Both the position numbers and the translations under genes were made by a program. This document shows positions 53,101 through 61,011 of a stretch of DNA of 64,000 nt, in pieces. The stretch's first letter is position 1; each line of letters starts with the position of its first letter. Location of the stretch: contig NZ_QFFY01000001.1 of assembly GCF_003131205.1 (NCBI RefSeq), positions 1,302,001 to 1,366,000 on the forward strand. Direction: 5' to 3'. The DNA is from Occallatibacter savannae (GTDB taxonomy: Bacteria > Acidobacteriota > Terriglobia > Terriglobales > Acidobacteriaceae). Below the pieces are notes generated by a model. The model was not told the origin of the DNA, made no database searches, and worked only from the letters and a program-made list of their open reading frames with translations.

Positions 53101-55518
53101 ATGACCGCGAACCCAGCGTCTACCGCACCCCCCGAAACCACCCACACCAATCAGGGCCCCCTATCCCCCGATCAGCTTCAGAAAATTGACGCCTACTTCC
53201 GCGCCGCAAACTACCTCTCCGTCGGCCAGATCTACCTCAAAGACAATCCCCTGCTCGAACGTCCACTCACCCTCGACGACGTCAAACCGCGCCTCCTCGG
53301 ACACTGGGGCACAACCCCCGGCCTCAACTTTCTCTACGTCCACTGGAACCGCCTCATCAAAGAACGCCACCTCGACATGATCTACATCATCGGCCCGGGA
53401 CACGGTGGTCCCGGCCTAGTGGCCAACACCTACCTCGAAGGCTCCTACTCCGAGATCTCCCCCCACATCGAGCAAAACCGCGACGGCATCAAGCGCCTCT
53501 TCCGCCAGTTCTCCTGGCCCTACGGAATCCCCAGCCACGTCGCCCCGGAAACCCCCGGCTCCATCCACGAAGGCGGCGAGCTCGGCTACTCCCTCGTCCA
53601 CGCCTACGGCGCCGCATTCGACAATCCGAACCTCATCGTCGCCTGCGTTGTCGGCGACGGCGAAGCTGAAACCGGCCCCCTCGCCACCAGCTGGCACTCC
53701 AACAAATTTCTCAATCCCGCCACCGACGGCGCCGTCCTTCCCATCCTCCACCTCAACGGCTACAAGATTGCCAATCCAACTGTTCTGGCCCGCATACCTC
53801 ACGCAGAACTTGAAGACCTGATGCGGGGCTACGGATACGAGCCCTACACCCTCGAAGGCGACGATCCGCTCGTCATGCACCAGAAAGCCGCCGCGATCTT
53901 CGATCGCATCTTCGACCGCATCGCCGAAATCCAAAAAGCCGGCCGCGAAGGAAAAACAACCGAGCGCCCCGCCTGGCCCATGCTCATCATGCGCACCCCA
54001 AAGGGCTGGACCGGCCCCAAGGTCGTCGACGGCAAGCCCGTCGAAAACACCTGGCGCGCACATCAGGTTCCCTTCAGCGAAATGCGCGAGAAGCCTGACC
54101 ACCTCCGCCTCCTCGAAGACTGGATGCGCAGCTACAAGCCAGAAGAGCTCTTCGACGAAGAAGGCGCATTCCGTTCCGAACTCGCCGACATCGCTCCCAA
54201 GGGCCGCCTCCGCATGGGCATGAACGCCCACGCCAATGGCGGACTTCTCTGGCAGCCGCTTCGCATTCCCAGCTTCCGCGACTTCGCCGTCAAGGTGGAT
54301 AAACCCGGCGCCACCATCGCCGAATCGACTCGCATCCTCGGCAAGCTTCTCCAAGCCGTCATGCAGGCCAATCAGGACTCGAAAAACTTCCGGGTCTTCG
54401 GCCCCGACGAAACCGCCAGCAACCGCATCGGCGACGCCATCACCGGCACCGGAAAAACGTGGATGGCTGAGACCCTGCCCGTCGACGTAGACCTCAGCCC
54501 AACTGGCCGCGTGATGGAGATCCTCAGCGAGCACATGTGCCAGGGTTGGCTCGAGGGCTACCTCCTCACTGGCCGCCACGGCTTCTTCAGCTGCTACGAG
54601 GCCTTCATCCACATCGTCGACTCCATGGTCAACCAGCACGCCAAGTGGCTCAAAGTCACGCGCAGCATTCCGTGGCGCAAACCCATCGCCTCACTCAACT
54701 ACCTCCTCAGCTCCCTCGTCTGGCGGCAGGACCACAACGGCTTCTCGCATCAGGACCCAGGCTTCATCGATCACCTCGTCAACAAGAAAGCCGACGTCGT
54801 CCGCATTTACCTCCCGCCCGACGCAAACACGCTGCTCTCCGTCGCCGACCACTGCCTGCGCAGCCGCCACTACATTAACCTCATCGTCGCCGGCAAACAG
54901 CCCGCACCACAGTGGCTCACTATGGACGAAGCAGTCGCCCACTGCACCACTGGACTCGGAATTTGGAAATGGGCCTCCAACGACGATGGAGATCCCGAAG
55001 TCGTCATCGCCTGCTGCGGTGACGTCCCCACGATGGAAGCCCTCGCTTCCGTCACGCTCCTGCGCGAGCAGGCACCGGACCTCCGCGTCCGCGTCGTCAA
55101 CATCGTCGACCTCATGACCCTCCAGCCGCAGTCCGAACATCCACACGGACTCAGCGACGACGAGTACGACGCCATCTTCCCGCCCAAGGTCCCAACCATC
55201 TTCGCCTTCCACGGATACCCGTGGGGCATCCATCGCCTCACCTATCGCCGCCACAATCACGACAATCTGCATGTCCGCGGCTACAAGGAAGAAGGCACCA
55301 CAACAACCCCGTTCGACATGTGCGTGCTTAACAACATCGACCGCTTCCAGCTCACCCTGGACGCCATCACCCGCGTCAAGCGCCTCGCTCCCAAGCTTGA
55401 CGAAGCACGCCAGTGGTACTCAGAACAAATCCAGCGCCATCGCCTCTACGTCTCGGAACACGGCGAAGACCTCCCCGAGATCCAGAAGTGGCAATGGCAA
55501 CCCGACAAAACGAAGTGA
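53101..55518 (+). CDS. xfp: Xylulose-5-phosphate/fructose-6-phosphate phosphoketolase
   Basis: An 805-residue thiamine-diphosphate enzyme that splits xylulose 5-phosphate (and perhaps fructose 6-phosphate) with phosphate to acetyl phosphate plus an aldose phosphate. Family signatures include [47 protein letters not shown] (cofactor binding) and [26 protein letters not shown]. The length is normal for the family. ATG at 53101 follows ACGAGGTACCCCCA. The acetate kinase gene is 165 bases downstream in the same direction, with family A and B repeats in the gap, so acetyl phosphate made here can yield ATP and acetate. A palindrome lies just upstream. Confidence 0.96.
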   Translation: MTANPASTAPPETTHTNQGPLSPDQLQKIDAYFRAANYLSVGQIYLKDNPLLERPLTLDDVKPRLLGHWGTTPGLNFLYVHWNRLIKERHLDMIYIIGPGHGGPGLVANTYLEGSYSEISPHIEQNRDGIKRLFRQFSWPYGIPSHVAPETPGSIHEGGELGYSLVHAYGAAFDNPNLIVACVVGDGEAETGPLATSWHSNKFLNPATDGAVLPILHLNGYKIANPTVLARIPHAELEDLMRGYGYEPYTLEGDDPLVMHQKAAAIFDRIFDRIAEIQKAGREGKTTERPAWPMLIMRTPKGWTGPKVVDGKPVENTWRAHQVPFSEMREKPDHLRLLEDWMRSYKPEELFDEEGAFRSELADIAPKGRLRMGMNAHANGGLLWQPLRIPSFRDFAVKVDKPGATIAESTRILGKLLQAVMQANQDSKNFRVFGPDETASNRIGDAITGTGKTWMAETLPVDVDLSPTGRVMEILSEHMCQGWLEGYLLTGRHGFFSCYEAFIHIVDSMVNQHAKWLKVTRSIPWRKPIASLNYLLSSLVWRQDHNGFSHQDPGFIDHLVNKKADVVRIYLPPDANTLLSVADHCLRSRHYINLIVAGKQPAPQWLTMDEAVAHCTTGLGIWKWASNDDGDPEVVIACCGDVPTMEALASVTLLREQAPDLRVRVVNIVDLMTLQPQSEHPHGLSDDEYDAIFPPKVPTIFAFHGYPWGIHRLTYRRHNHDNLHVRGYKEEGTTTTPFDMCVLNNIDRFQLTLDAITRVKRLAPKLDEARQWYSEQIQRHRLYVSEHGEDLPEIQKWQWQPDKTK

Positions 55519-55541
55519 ACTATGCGCCAATAACAAATCGC

Positions 55542-55573
55542 GGGTGCCCCATCCAAGCTCTGCTTGGGTGGGA
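55542..55573. repeat. Family A hairpin repeat (CCAAGC type)
   Basis: Arms CCCATCCAAGC and GCTTGGGTGGG around TCT, same as in the 152-bp array at 31411. It lies 23 bases after the xfp stop codon. Confidence 0.8.
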
Positions 55574-55596
55574 AACAAGGAAGCAAGACTCGTATC

Positions 55597-55660
55597 AGGG
55601 CACGACTGAAGTCGTGCCCTAGCCGAACAACAAAACAGACGGGGCTTCAGCCCCCGCACA
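55597..55660. repeat. Family B double-hairpin repeat between xfp and ackA
   Basis: First hairpin GGCACGACTGAAGTCGTGCC and second hairpin GGGGCTTCAGCCCC. It directly follows the family A copy; both may set relative expression of the two genes. Confidence 0.8.
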
Positions 55661-55683
55661 ACCAGCACGAGGTACGTTCTCAA

Positions 55684-56880
55684 ATGTCGTCTTTGCCGAT
55701 TTTGGTTCTAAACAGTGGTTCCTCCTCCATCAAGTTCGCCGTGTACGAGGCCTACGACGGCCAGCGCAGCAAAATCTGCGAAGGCGCCGTCGACGGCATC
55801 GCTACCGACAACGGCAAGTTCTGGATCAAGGACGCCGCAGGCAACAAGCTCACGGACGAAACCCCCGACCTCCCCAACCGGTCAGTTGCCTTTCAACTTG
55901 TCGCCCACTCAGTCCTCTCCGGAAAGTTTCCGAAGCCCAAAGCCATCGGCCATCGCACCGTCTCCGGCAGCCCCACCGTCCTCGAAAACCAGCTCATCAC
56001 TCCCGAACTCATCGACAACCTCGACAAGTACGCCGACCTCGCCCCGCTCCACACGCCCATCGCCGTCTACATCATGCGCGAGGCGCTCAAGCTCTTCCCC
56101 GGCATCCCCAACTTCGCGGTGCTCGACACCTACTTTCACCGCACCATCTCCGAAGGCGCCCGGCGCATGCCCATCCCCGACGAGTACGTCGACATGGGTG
56201 TCCGCCGCTACGGCTACCACGGCATCTCCTACGAGTCGATCATCCACCAGCTTCAGCCCAACATCCCTCAGAAGCTCATCGTCGCCCATCTCGGCAACGG
56301 CGCATCCATCTCCGCGATCCGCAACGGCCAGTGCCTCGACACCTCCATGGGTCTCACTCCCAGCGGCGGCATCATCTCTGCCTCGCGCACCGGCGACATC
56401 GATCCCGGCGTCGTCATCTTCATCCTCAAGCAGATCGCCAAATCCGAGCCCGACACCCGCAAGGCCGCCGACAAACTCGAGACCGTCGTCAGCAAGAATT
56501 CCGGCCTCGTCGGCATGAGCGGCGTCTCAAACGACATGCGCGATCTCCGCGAAGCCATTAAGCAGGGCAACGAACACGCCCGCCTCGCCGTGGATAAATT
56601 CACTTCAACAATCGCCAGATGGGTCGGCAGCTTCTACGCCGAGCTCAACGGCCTCGACATGCTCGTCTTCACCGGCGGCATCGGCGAAAACGACATCGCC
56701 TCCCGCACCGAAATCTGCGCCAACCTCGAAGCCCTCGGCATCGTCATCGATCCCACCCGCAACAACGTCCGCGGCCAGGCCACCATTTCCGCCGACGACT
56801 CACGAGTCACCGTCTGCGTAATTCCTCCCGCCGAAGACCTCATCATCGTCAACCACGTCATTCGCCTCTTGGGCGATTGA
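55684..56880 (+). CDS. ackA: Acetate/propionate kinase family protein
   Basis: A 398-residue acetokinase that converts acetyl phosphate and ADP into acetate and ATP. The N-terminal motif VLNSGSSSIKFAVYE is the family signature, and the second signature region is RRYGYHGISYESII. Further typical text includes SMGLTPSGGIISASRTGDIDPGVV and FTGGIGENDIASR. The usual GHR-x-VHGG appears here as GHRTVSGSPTV, so the substrate region differs from the E. coli enzyme, as also seen in kinases linked with phosphoketolase. ATG at 55684 is used; the open frame reads further upstream (55564) through a repeat. It follows xfp in the same direction, forming a phosphoketolase-acetate kinase pathway. Confidence 0.93.
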   Translation: MSSLPILVLNSGSSSIKFAVYEAYDGQRSKICEGAVDGIATDNGKFWIKDAAGNKLTDETPDLPNRSVAFQLVAHSVLSGKFPKPKAIGHRTVSGSPTVLENQLITPELIDNLDKYADLAPLHTPIAVYIMREALKLFPGIPNFAVLDTYFHRTISEGARRMPIPDEYVDMGVRRYGYHGISYESIIHQLQPNIPQKLIVAHLGNGASISAIRNGQCLDTSMGLTPSGGIISASRTGDIDPGVVIFILKQIAKSEPDTRKAADKLETVVSKNSGLVGMSGVSNDMRDLREAIKQGNEHARLAVDKFTSTIARWVGSFYAELNGLDMLVFTGGIGENDIASRTEICANLEALGIVIDPTRNNVRGQATISADDSRVTVCVIPPAEDLIIVNHVIRLLGD

Positions 56881-56900
56881 CCTCAGACTCACGGCGTTCC

Positions 56901-56945
56901 GGGTGCCCCATCCTAAATCATCCGTCAGGACGATTTAGGATGGGA
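56901..56945. repeat. Family A hairpin repeat with long unique arms
   Basis: Perfect 13-bp arms CCCATCCTAAATC (56907-56919) and GATTTAGGATGGG (56932-56944); flanks GGTGC and A are those of the family, but the inner arms are unlike the other copies. It lies between ackA and ctaA. Confidence 0.82.
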
Positions 56946-56992
56946 TCCACGACCGCTGATGTTCGACCGCCCTCTGTTCTAAACTTACTTAT

Positions 56993-57985
56993 GTGAACGC
57001 GCAATCCATCCCCGCGCATCGAATCGCACCAGCCACCCTCAAACCGCTTCCCTCGCCCGCTCTTCGCAACTTCGCCTGGGCCGTACTCGCCTACTTCATC
57101 GCCGTCATCCTCTGGGGAGCAGTCGTCCGCGCCACCGTCGCCGGGGCAGGCTGCGGCAACCACTGGCCTCTCTGCAACGGCACGGTGCTCCAGCACTCCG
57201 CACCCGCAAACACGCTGATCGAATTCACCCACCGCATCACGAGCGGCATCTCCTTCTTCTCCGCCGTCGGCCTTCTCATCTGGACCTTCGCCGCCACCAC
57301 GCGCGGCCACCTTGCCCGAGCAGCCTCCATCGCCGTCGTCGCATTCACTTTGATTGAAGCCATCCTCGGAGCTCTCCTCGTCAAGCTCGGCCTCACTGCG
57401 CAGAGCCAGTCTCCCCTGCGTCCCTGGTACCTCGCTCTTCATCTCACCAACACCCTGCTGCTTCTTGCCGCCCTCACGCTCACCGCGCACATGCTCAGCC
57501 GCAAGCAAGGCTACCTGCGCCACTCAATTCGTCTCGTCGCTCCCGCCGGCGCCATCGCAGGAATCATTCTCGTCCTTATTGTCGGCGTCACCGGCTCTCT
57601 CGCTGCGCTGGGCGACACGCTCTTTCCGGCCACCTCGCTCGGTTCAGCCCTGGCTCAGGATTTTTCATCTACTAGCGGCTGGCTTGTGCGCTGGCGCTGG
57701 ACTCATCCAACCATTGCCTTCCTCGCCAGCGTGTTTCTTATCTGGATCCTCGTCCGCGCCGCGCGTCGCTCTACACCCTGGGACAATCGCTCGCTCTCAG
57801 CCGCGGTCCTGATCCTTCTCGCTCTTCAGTACGTCCTTGGCGTTCTCGATGTCGTCCTTCTGGCTCCCGTCTGGCTTCAGACGGTCCATCTCCTCGGCGC
57901 CGACATCCTCTGGTCCACACTCGTCGTTTTGACAGCACGGCTCACCCTGCAGCCACTGGAGCCGGCAAAAACGCAACGAGAGTAA
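56993..57985 (+). CDS. ctaA: Heme A synthase (COX15/CtaA family)
   Basis: A 330-residue integral membrane protein with about eight helices, which oxidises heme O to heme A for cytochrome oxidase. The four conserved histidines of the family are represented in EFTHRITSG, LALHLTNTLL, RWTHPTIAF and TVHLLGAD. The text VVRATVAGAGCGNHWPLCNGTV holds the cysteine pair seen in many bacterial CtaA proteins. GTG at 56993 is preceded by ATG in another frame (ATGTGA), and the frame before the GTG is not family-like, so GTG is used. No other cytochrome oxidase gene is nearby. It is convergent with the S10 peptidase gene. Confidence 0.93.
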   Translation: MNAQSIPAHRIAPATLKPLPSPALRNFAWAVLAYFIAVILWGAVVRATVAGAGCGNHWPLCNGTVLQHSAPANTLIEFTHRITSGISFFSAVGLLIWTFAATTRGHLARAASIAVVAFTLIEAILGALLVKLGLTAQSQSPLRPWYLALHLTNTLLLLAALTLTAHMLSRKQGYLRHSIRLVAPAGAIAGIILVLIVGVTGSLAALGDTLFPATSLGSALAQDFSSTSGWLVRWRWTHPTIAFLASVFLIWILVRAARRSTPWDNRSLSAAVLILLALQYVLGVLDVVLLAPVWLQTVHLLGADILWSTLVVLTARLTLQPLEPAKTQRE

Positions 57986-58043
57986 AAAGCCCCCGAACGC
58001 AATTTCGCTGCTGTTACTCGACGCGGAGCTGCACATTCTGTCC

Positions 58044-59582
58044 TTAGTGCCTGGCGTACATATCCATCACGTCCTTGCGCAGAGCCATGCGGCTATCGGT
58101 GCGGGTGTAGAACATGTGACCACCCGGGAACTCGTGCACCGATACGCGCGCCGCGTCTCCCATTACCGGCATCTGGTCCACCGTGAGTACCGACCCCATG
58201 AACGGGCATGAGAGATCGTTCCAGCCGTGCACGATCATGACTCTCAGCTTCGGATCTGCTGCCACGGCCTCGCGCAAATCAGGAACCGATCCCTTGCGTA
58301 GTTCGGCGTCGCGATCCCATTGTCGGTTCACGTCATATGACAGCGCGTTGTAGCGCGCATCCACCTTCCAGCCCACTGTACGTGTAACGAAGTCCACCAT
58401 CGCGGTCGTGAGCGGCGCGACAATGCTAGCCAATATCGGGTCCTGCGCCCTCTGTTCCGGCGCAAACGGGAACGGATCAAACGACGTCACGTTCGAGTCG
58501 TAAACGGAACCCAGTTTGCCCTCCTCGCGATGAACCTCGCGCAGGTACGAGCCCGTTTCGATACGGCCGCCTGAAAACTTCACAAAAGCCGGATCGAGAC
58601 CCGTCATCTCCGTCACCTTTGCGATCATCTTCTGGGTGGCAGCCTCGTCCGATCGCCCTTTGAGCAGGGTGGTCGCGTACTCTCCTCGCGTGTAGGCGAT
58701 CACTTCGCTCATTGCTTGGGGAGTGAGCTTCTTCTCGCGCTCCAGATGGGCTGCGGTAATTGAAGGAAGAGTCATCATCCAAGGCAGGGGCGACAAATCA
58801 CCGTTATTTTCAATCGTCGGATTGAGATACGGAGAAACAAGCACCACTCCGTTCATTGCGACGCCTAGCTGCGACTGCAGGTAATGAGTGATACGCGGTC
58901 CGCGGAAACCGCCATAGCTTTCGCCGACAAGGTACTTCCGCGAACTCAGGCGATCGTTCTTTACGAGCCAGTCGTAGACGATACGTGAGAGATACTCGAT
59001 ATCCGACTCGGTGCTGTAAAACAGCTTCTTCGCTTCTGGCTCAGGCACGAGCGATCTGCTGAAGCCGGTGCCAACCGGATCGATAAAGACAATATCTGTA
59101 AAGTCGAGCCACGTTCCTGGATTGTCCACCAGATTGGTCGGATCTGAGGGACTGTCACCTTCGTTGCCGGCGTCGAGGTGCTTCGGCCCAATTGCGCCAA
59201 AATTGAGATACACCGACGACGCGCCGGGACCGCCGTTGAAGGCGAAAGTGACCGGACGGTTCTGCCCCTCGACGGTGTAGGAAGTCAGTACCACCTCACC
59301 CGCGACCTTTCCCTCGCCGTCACGCACCGGCAACGCACCGACCGTCACTGTGTACTTCAGCGGCTTGCCATCGAGTTGGATCGATTGCTGCACATGAGAC
59401 TCAGTCGGGAGCGGAGGCAGTGCGGATTTGTCGGCTGCACCCTTGTCTGCAGGCTTGTTCTTGTCCCCAGCAGGGGCAGGTGTCTTGTCATTCTGCGCAA
59501 ATGTGTTTAGCGGAGCGAAGGCGAGGCAACCGAACAGACAGGCCAATCCGGCCGGTCGTAAAAGAAAGCGCGAAGAAGTCAT
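58044..59582 (-). CDS. Exported S10 serine carboxypeptidase
   Basis: A 512-residue alpha/beta-hydrolase-fold peptidase of family S10, which removes C-terminal residues. A signal peptide (LLRPAGLACLFGCLAFAPLNTFAQ) is followed by a Lys/Asp/Ala-rich linker (about 30-58). The family signatures are FAFNGGPGASSVYLNFG (oxyanion hole), YLVGESYGG with nucleophile Ser222, and HEFPGGHMFYTR near the end with the catalytic His. The Asp is probably in VMIVHGWNDLSCP. ATG at 59582 is used; ATG at 59597 and an earlier TTG also exist. It is divergent from the first cyclophilin gene with a 70-base gap. Substrates unknown. Confidence 0.92.
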   Translation of the reverse strand: MTSSRFLLRPAGLACLFGCLAFAPLNTFAQNDKTPAPAGDKNKPADKGAADKSALPPLPTESHVQQSIQLDGKPLKYTVTVGALPVRDGEGKVAGEVVLTSYTVEGQNRPVTFAFNGGPGASSVYLNFGAIGPKHLDAGNEGDSPSDPTNLVDNPGTWLDFTDIVFIDPVGTGFSRSLVPEPEAKKLFYSTESDIEYLSRIVYDWLVKNDRLSSRKYLVGESYGGFRGPRITHYLQSQLGVAMNGVVLVSPYLNPTIENNGDLSPLPWMMTLPSITAAHLEREKKLTPQAMSEVIAYTRGEYATTLLKGRSDEAATQKMIAKVTEMTGLDPAFVKFSGGRIETGSYLREVHREEGKLGSVYDSNVTSFDPFPFAPEQRAQDPILASIVAPLTTAMVDFVTRTVGWKVDARYNALSYDVNRQWDRDAELRKGSVPDLREAVAADPKLRVMIVHGWNDLSCPFMGSVLTVDQMPVMGDAARVSVHEFPGGHMFYTRTDSRMALRKDVMDMYARH

Positions 59583-59652
59583 GCGATTAACATACATGCT
59601 CAACGAGAGCCACTGGCAAGGGGCACGCAGCATGGTTTAACCTCAGATCGGT

Positions 59653-60381
59653 ATGAGAATCAAGGCCTTATTCTTCACTCCTGTCGCAGTCACCGCGTTT
59701 GCAGCGGCCGCCTTCGCGCAGGAGAGCACGAAACCCGCGGAGGCGCCGCTTCCGGACGCGCCTCAGGCAACCGCCGCCGCGCAGATCCAGCCCACCGGGC
59801 CGGCCGTCGTCATGGATACGTCCATGGGGCGCATTACATGCAAGTTCTTTGAGAAGGAGGCGCCGAAGACCGTCGCCAACTTCATCGCGCTCACCGAGGG
59901 CAAGAAGGATTGGATCGATCCAAAGACGCAGCAGAAGATGCACGACAAGCCGCTCTACGATGGCACCGTTTTCCATCGCGTCATCCCGGAGTTCATGATT
60001 CAGGGCGGCGATCCCACCGGGACAGGCATGGGCGACCCGGGCTACAGCTTTGGAGACGAATTCAACCCAGATCTGAAGTTCGATGTTGCGGGGCGCCTCG
60101 CCATGGCGAATTCAGGGCCGAATACCAACGGAAGCCAATTCTTCATCACTGAGGTTCCCACCGAATTTCTGAATGGGAAGCACACCATCTTCGGCCAGTG
60201 CGACGAGCCGAGCGTTAATGTAGTGAAGACAATTGCCCGCGTTGAGCGTGATCCCAACGACAAACCTGTCACTCCAGTCGTGCTGCAGAAGGTGACGATT
60301 GTTCCGGAGGGGCAGGCTCTGCCGCCTGCTCCGGCGACTCCAGCCACTTCATCGCAGCCATCTTCCGCGCCGCAGCAGTAA
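59653..60381 (+). CDS. Exported cyclophilin-type peptidyl-prolyl isomerase
   Basis: A 242-residue prolyl isomerase of the cyclophilin family. The signal peptide is at about 1-22 (FFTPVAVTAFAAAAFAQ), then a short Pro/Ala linker, and the cyclophilin fold at about 45-215. Family signatures are GTVFHRVIPEFMIQGGDPTGTG, FDVAGRLAMANSGPNTNGSQFFIT and HTIFGQCDEP. The C-terminal tail is Pro/Ala-rich. The active-site arginine (FHRVIP) and other core residues are present. It probably assists folding in the periplasm. The cytosolic paralogue lies 77 bases downstream in the same direction, so the pair likely arose by duplication. Confidence 0.94.
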   Translation: MRIKALFFTPVAVTAFAAAAFAQESTKPAEAPLPDAPQATAAAQIQPTGPAVVMDTSMGRITCKFFEKEAPKTVANFIALTEGKKDWIDPKTQQKMHDKPLYDGTVFHRVIPEFMIQGGDPTGTGMGDPGYSFGDEFNPDLKFDVAGRLAMANSGPNTNGSQFFITEVPTEFLNGKHTIFGQCDEPSVNVVKTIARVERDPNDKPVTPVVLQKVTIVPEGQALPPAPATPATSSQPSSAPQQ

Positions 60382-60458
60382 TCCAAAACTTTGCCTCGGG
60401 TCGATCACCGACTCGAACTTTTACGCTTCAAGGACATTATCCTCAGACAGGAGTATCT

Positions 60459-60989
60459 ATGGCACTCGCACCTGGCACGTACGCGACCTTCAACACGAGC
60501 GAAGGCAAGATAGTCACGCGGCTCTTCGAAGCCGACGCGCCCATCACGACGAAGAACTTCATCGAACTGGCCGAAGGCAAGAAGGAGTGGACGCACCCGG
60601 GGACGCGCGAGAAGTCGTCGAACAAGCTTTTCGACGGAACGATTTTCCATCGCGTGATTCCTGACTTCATGATTCAGGGCGGCGATCCGACTGGGACCGG
60701 AATGGGCGGTCCGGGCTATCGCTTCCAGGACGAGACGAAGGGCTCACCGCATCGCTTCGACAAACCGGGCAAGCTGGCCATGGCCAATTCGGGGCCGAAT
60801 ACCAACGGGTGCCAGTTCTTCATCACAGTTGCACCCACACCGTGGCTTACCGGCAATCACACCATCTTCGGCGAAGTGGTTGAAGGGCAGGATGTGGCAA
60901 ACAAAATCTCCAAGGTGGCACGCGGCGCTCAGGACAAGCCGAGCAAGCCCGTCGTTCTTGAGTCTGTCACCATAGAGCGCGTTGCCTGA
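60459..60989 (+). CDS. Cytosolic cyclophilin-type peptidyl-prolyl isomerase
   Basis: A 176-residue single-domain cyclophilin without a signal peptide. Signatures: GTIFHRVIPDFMIQGGDPTGTGMGGPGYRF, then LAMANSGPNTNGCQFFITVAPTPWLTGNHTIFGEV. The active-site arginine is in FHRVIP. Closely similar to the exported gene upstream, but with the extra HDGK-like text HPGTREKSSNKLFDGT. ATG at 60459 follows CAGGAG at the right distance. Convergent with recQ, 22 bases apart. Role: proline isomerisation in cytosolic folding. Confidence 0.95.
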   Translation: MALAPGTYATFNTSEGKIVTRLFEADAPITTKNFIELAEGKKEWTHPGTREKSSNKLFDGTIFHRVIPDFMIQGGDPTGTGMGGPGYRFQDETKGSPHRFDKPGKLAMANSGPNTNGCQFFITVAPTPWLTGNHTIFGEVVEGQDVANKISKVARGAQDKPSKPVVLESVTIERVA

Positions 60990-61011
60990 TTCGCATCGCA
61001 GCTTTCAGAGG

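Noticed and set aside
53416-54639. 407-residue leftward open frame within xfp
   Set aside because: It is opposite a clearly conserved phosphoketolase gene and its composition (Val/Gly/Glu-rich) is the usual mirror of GC-rich codons.
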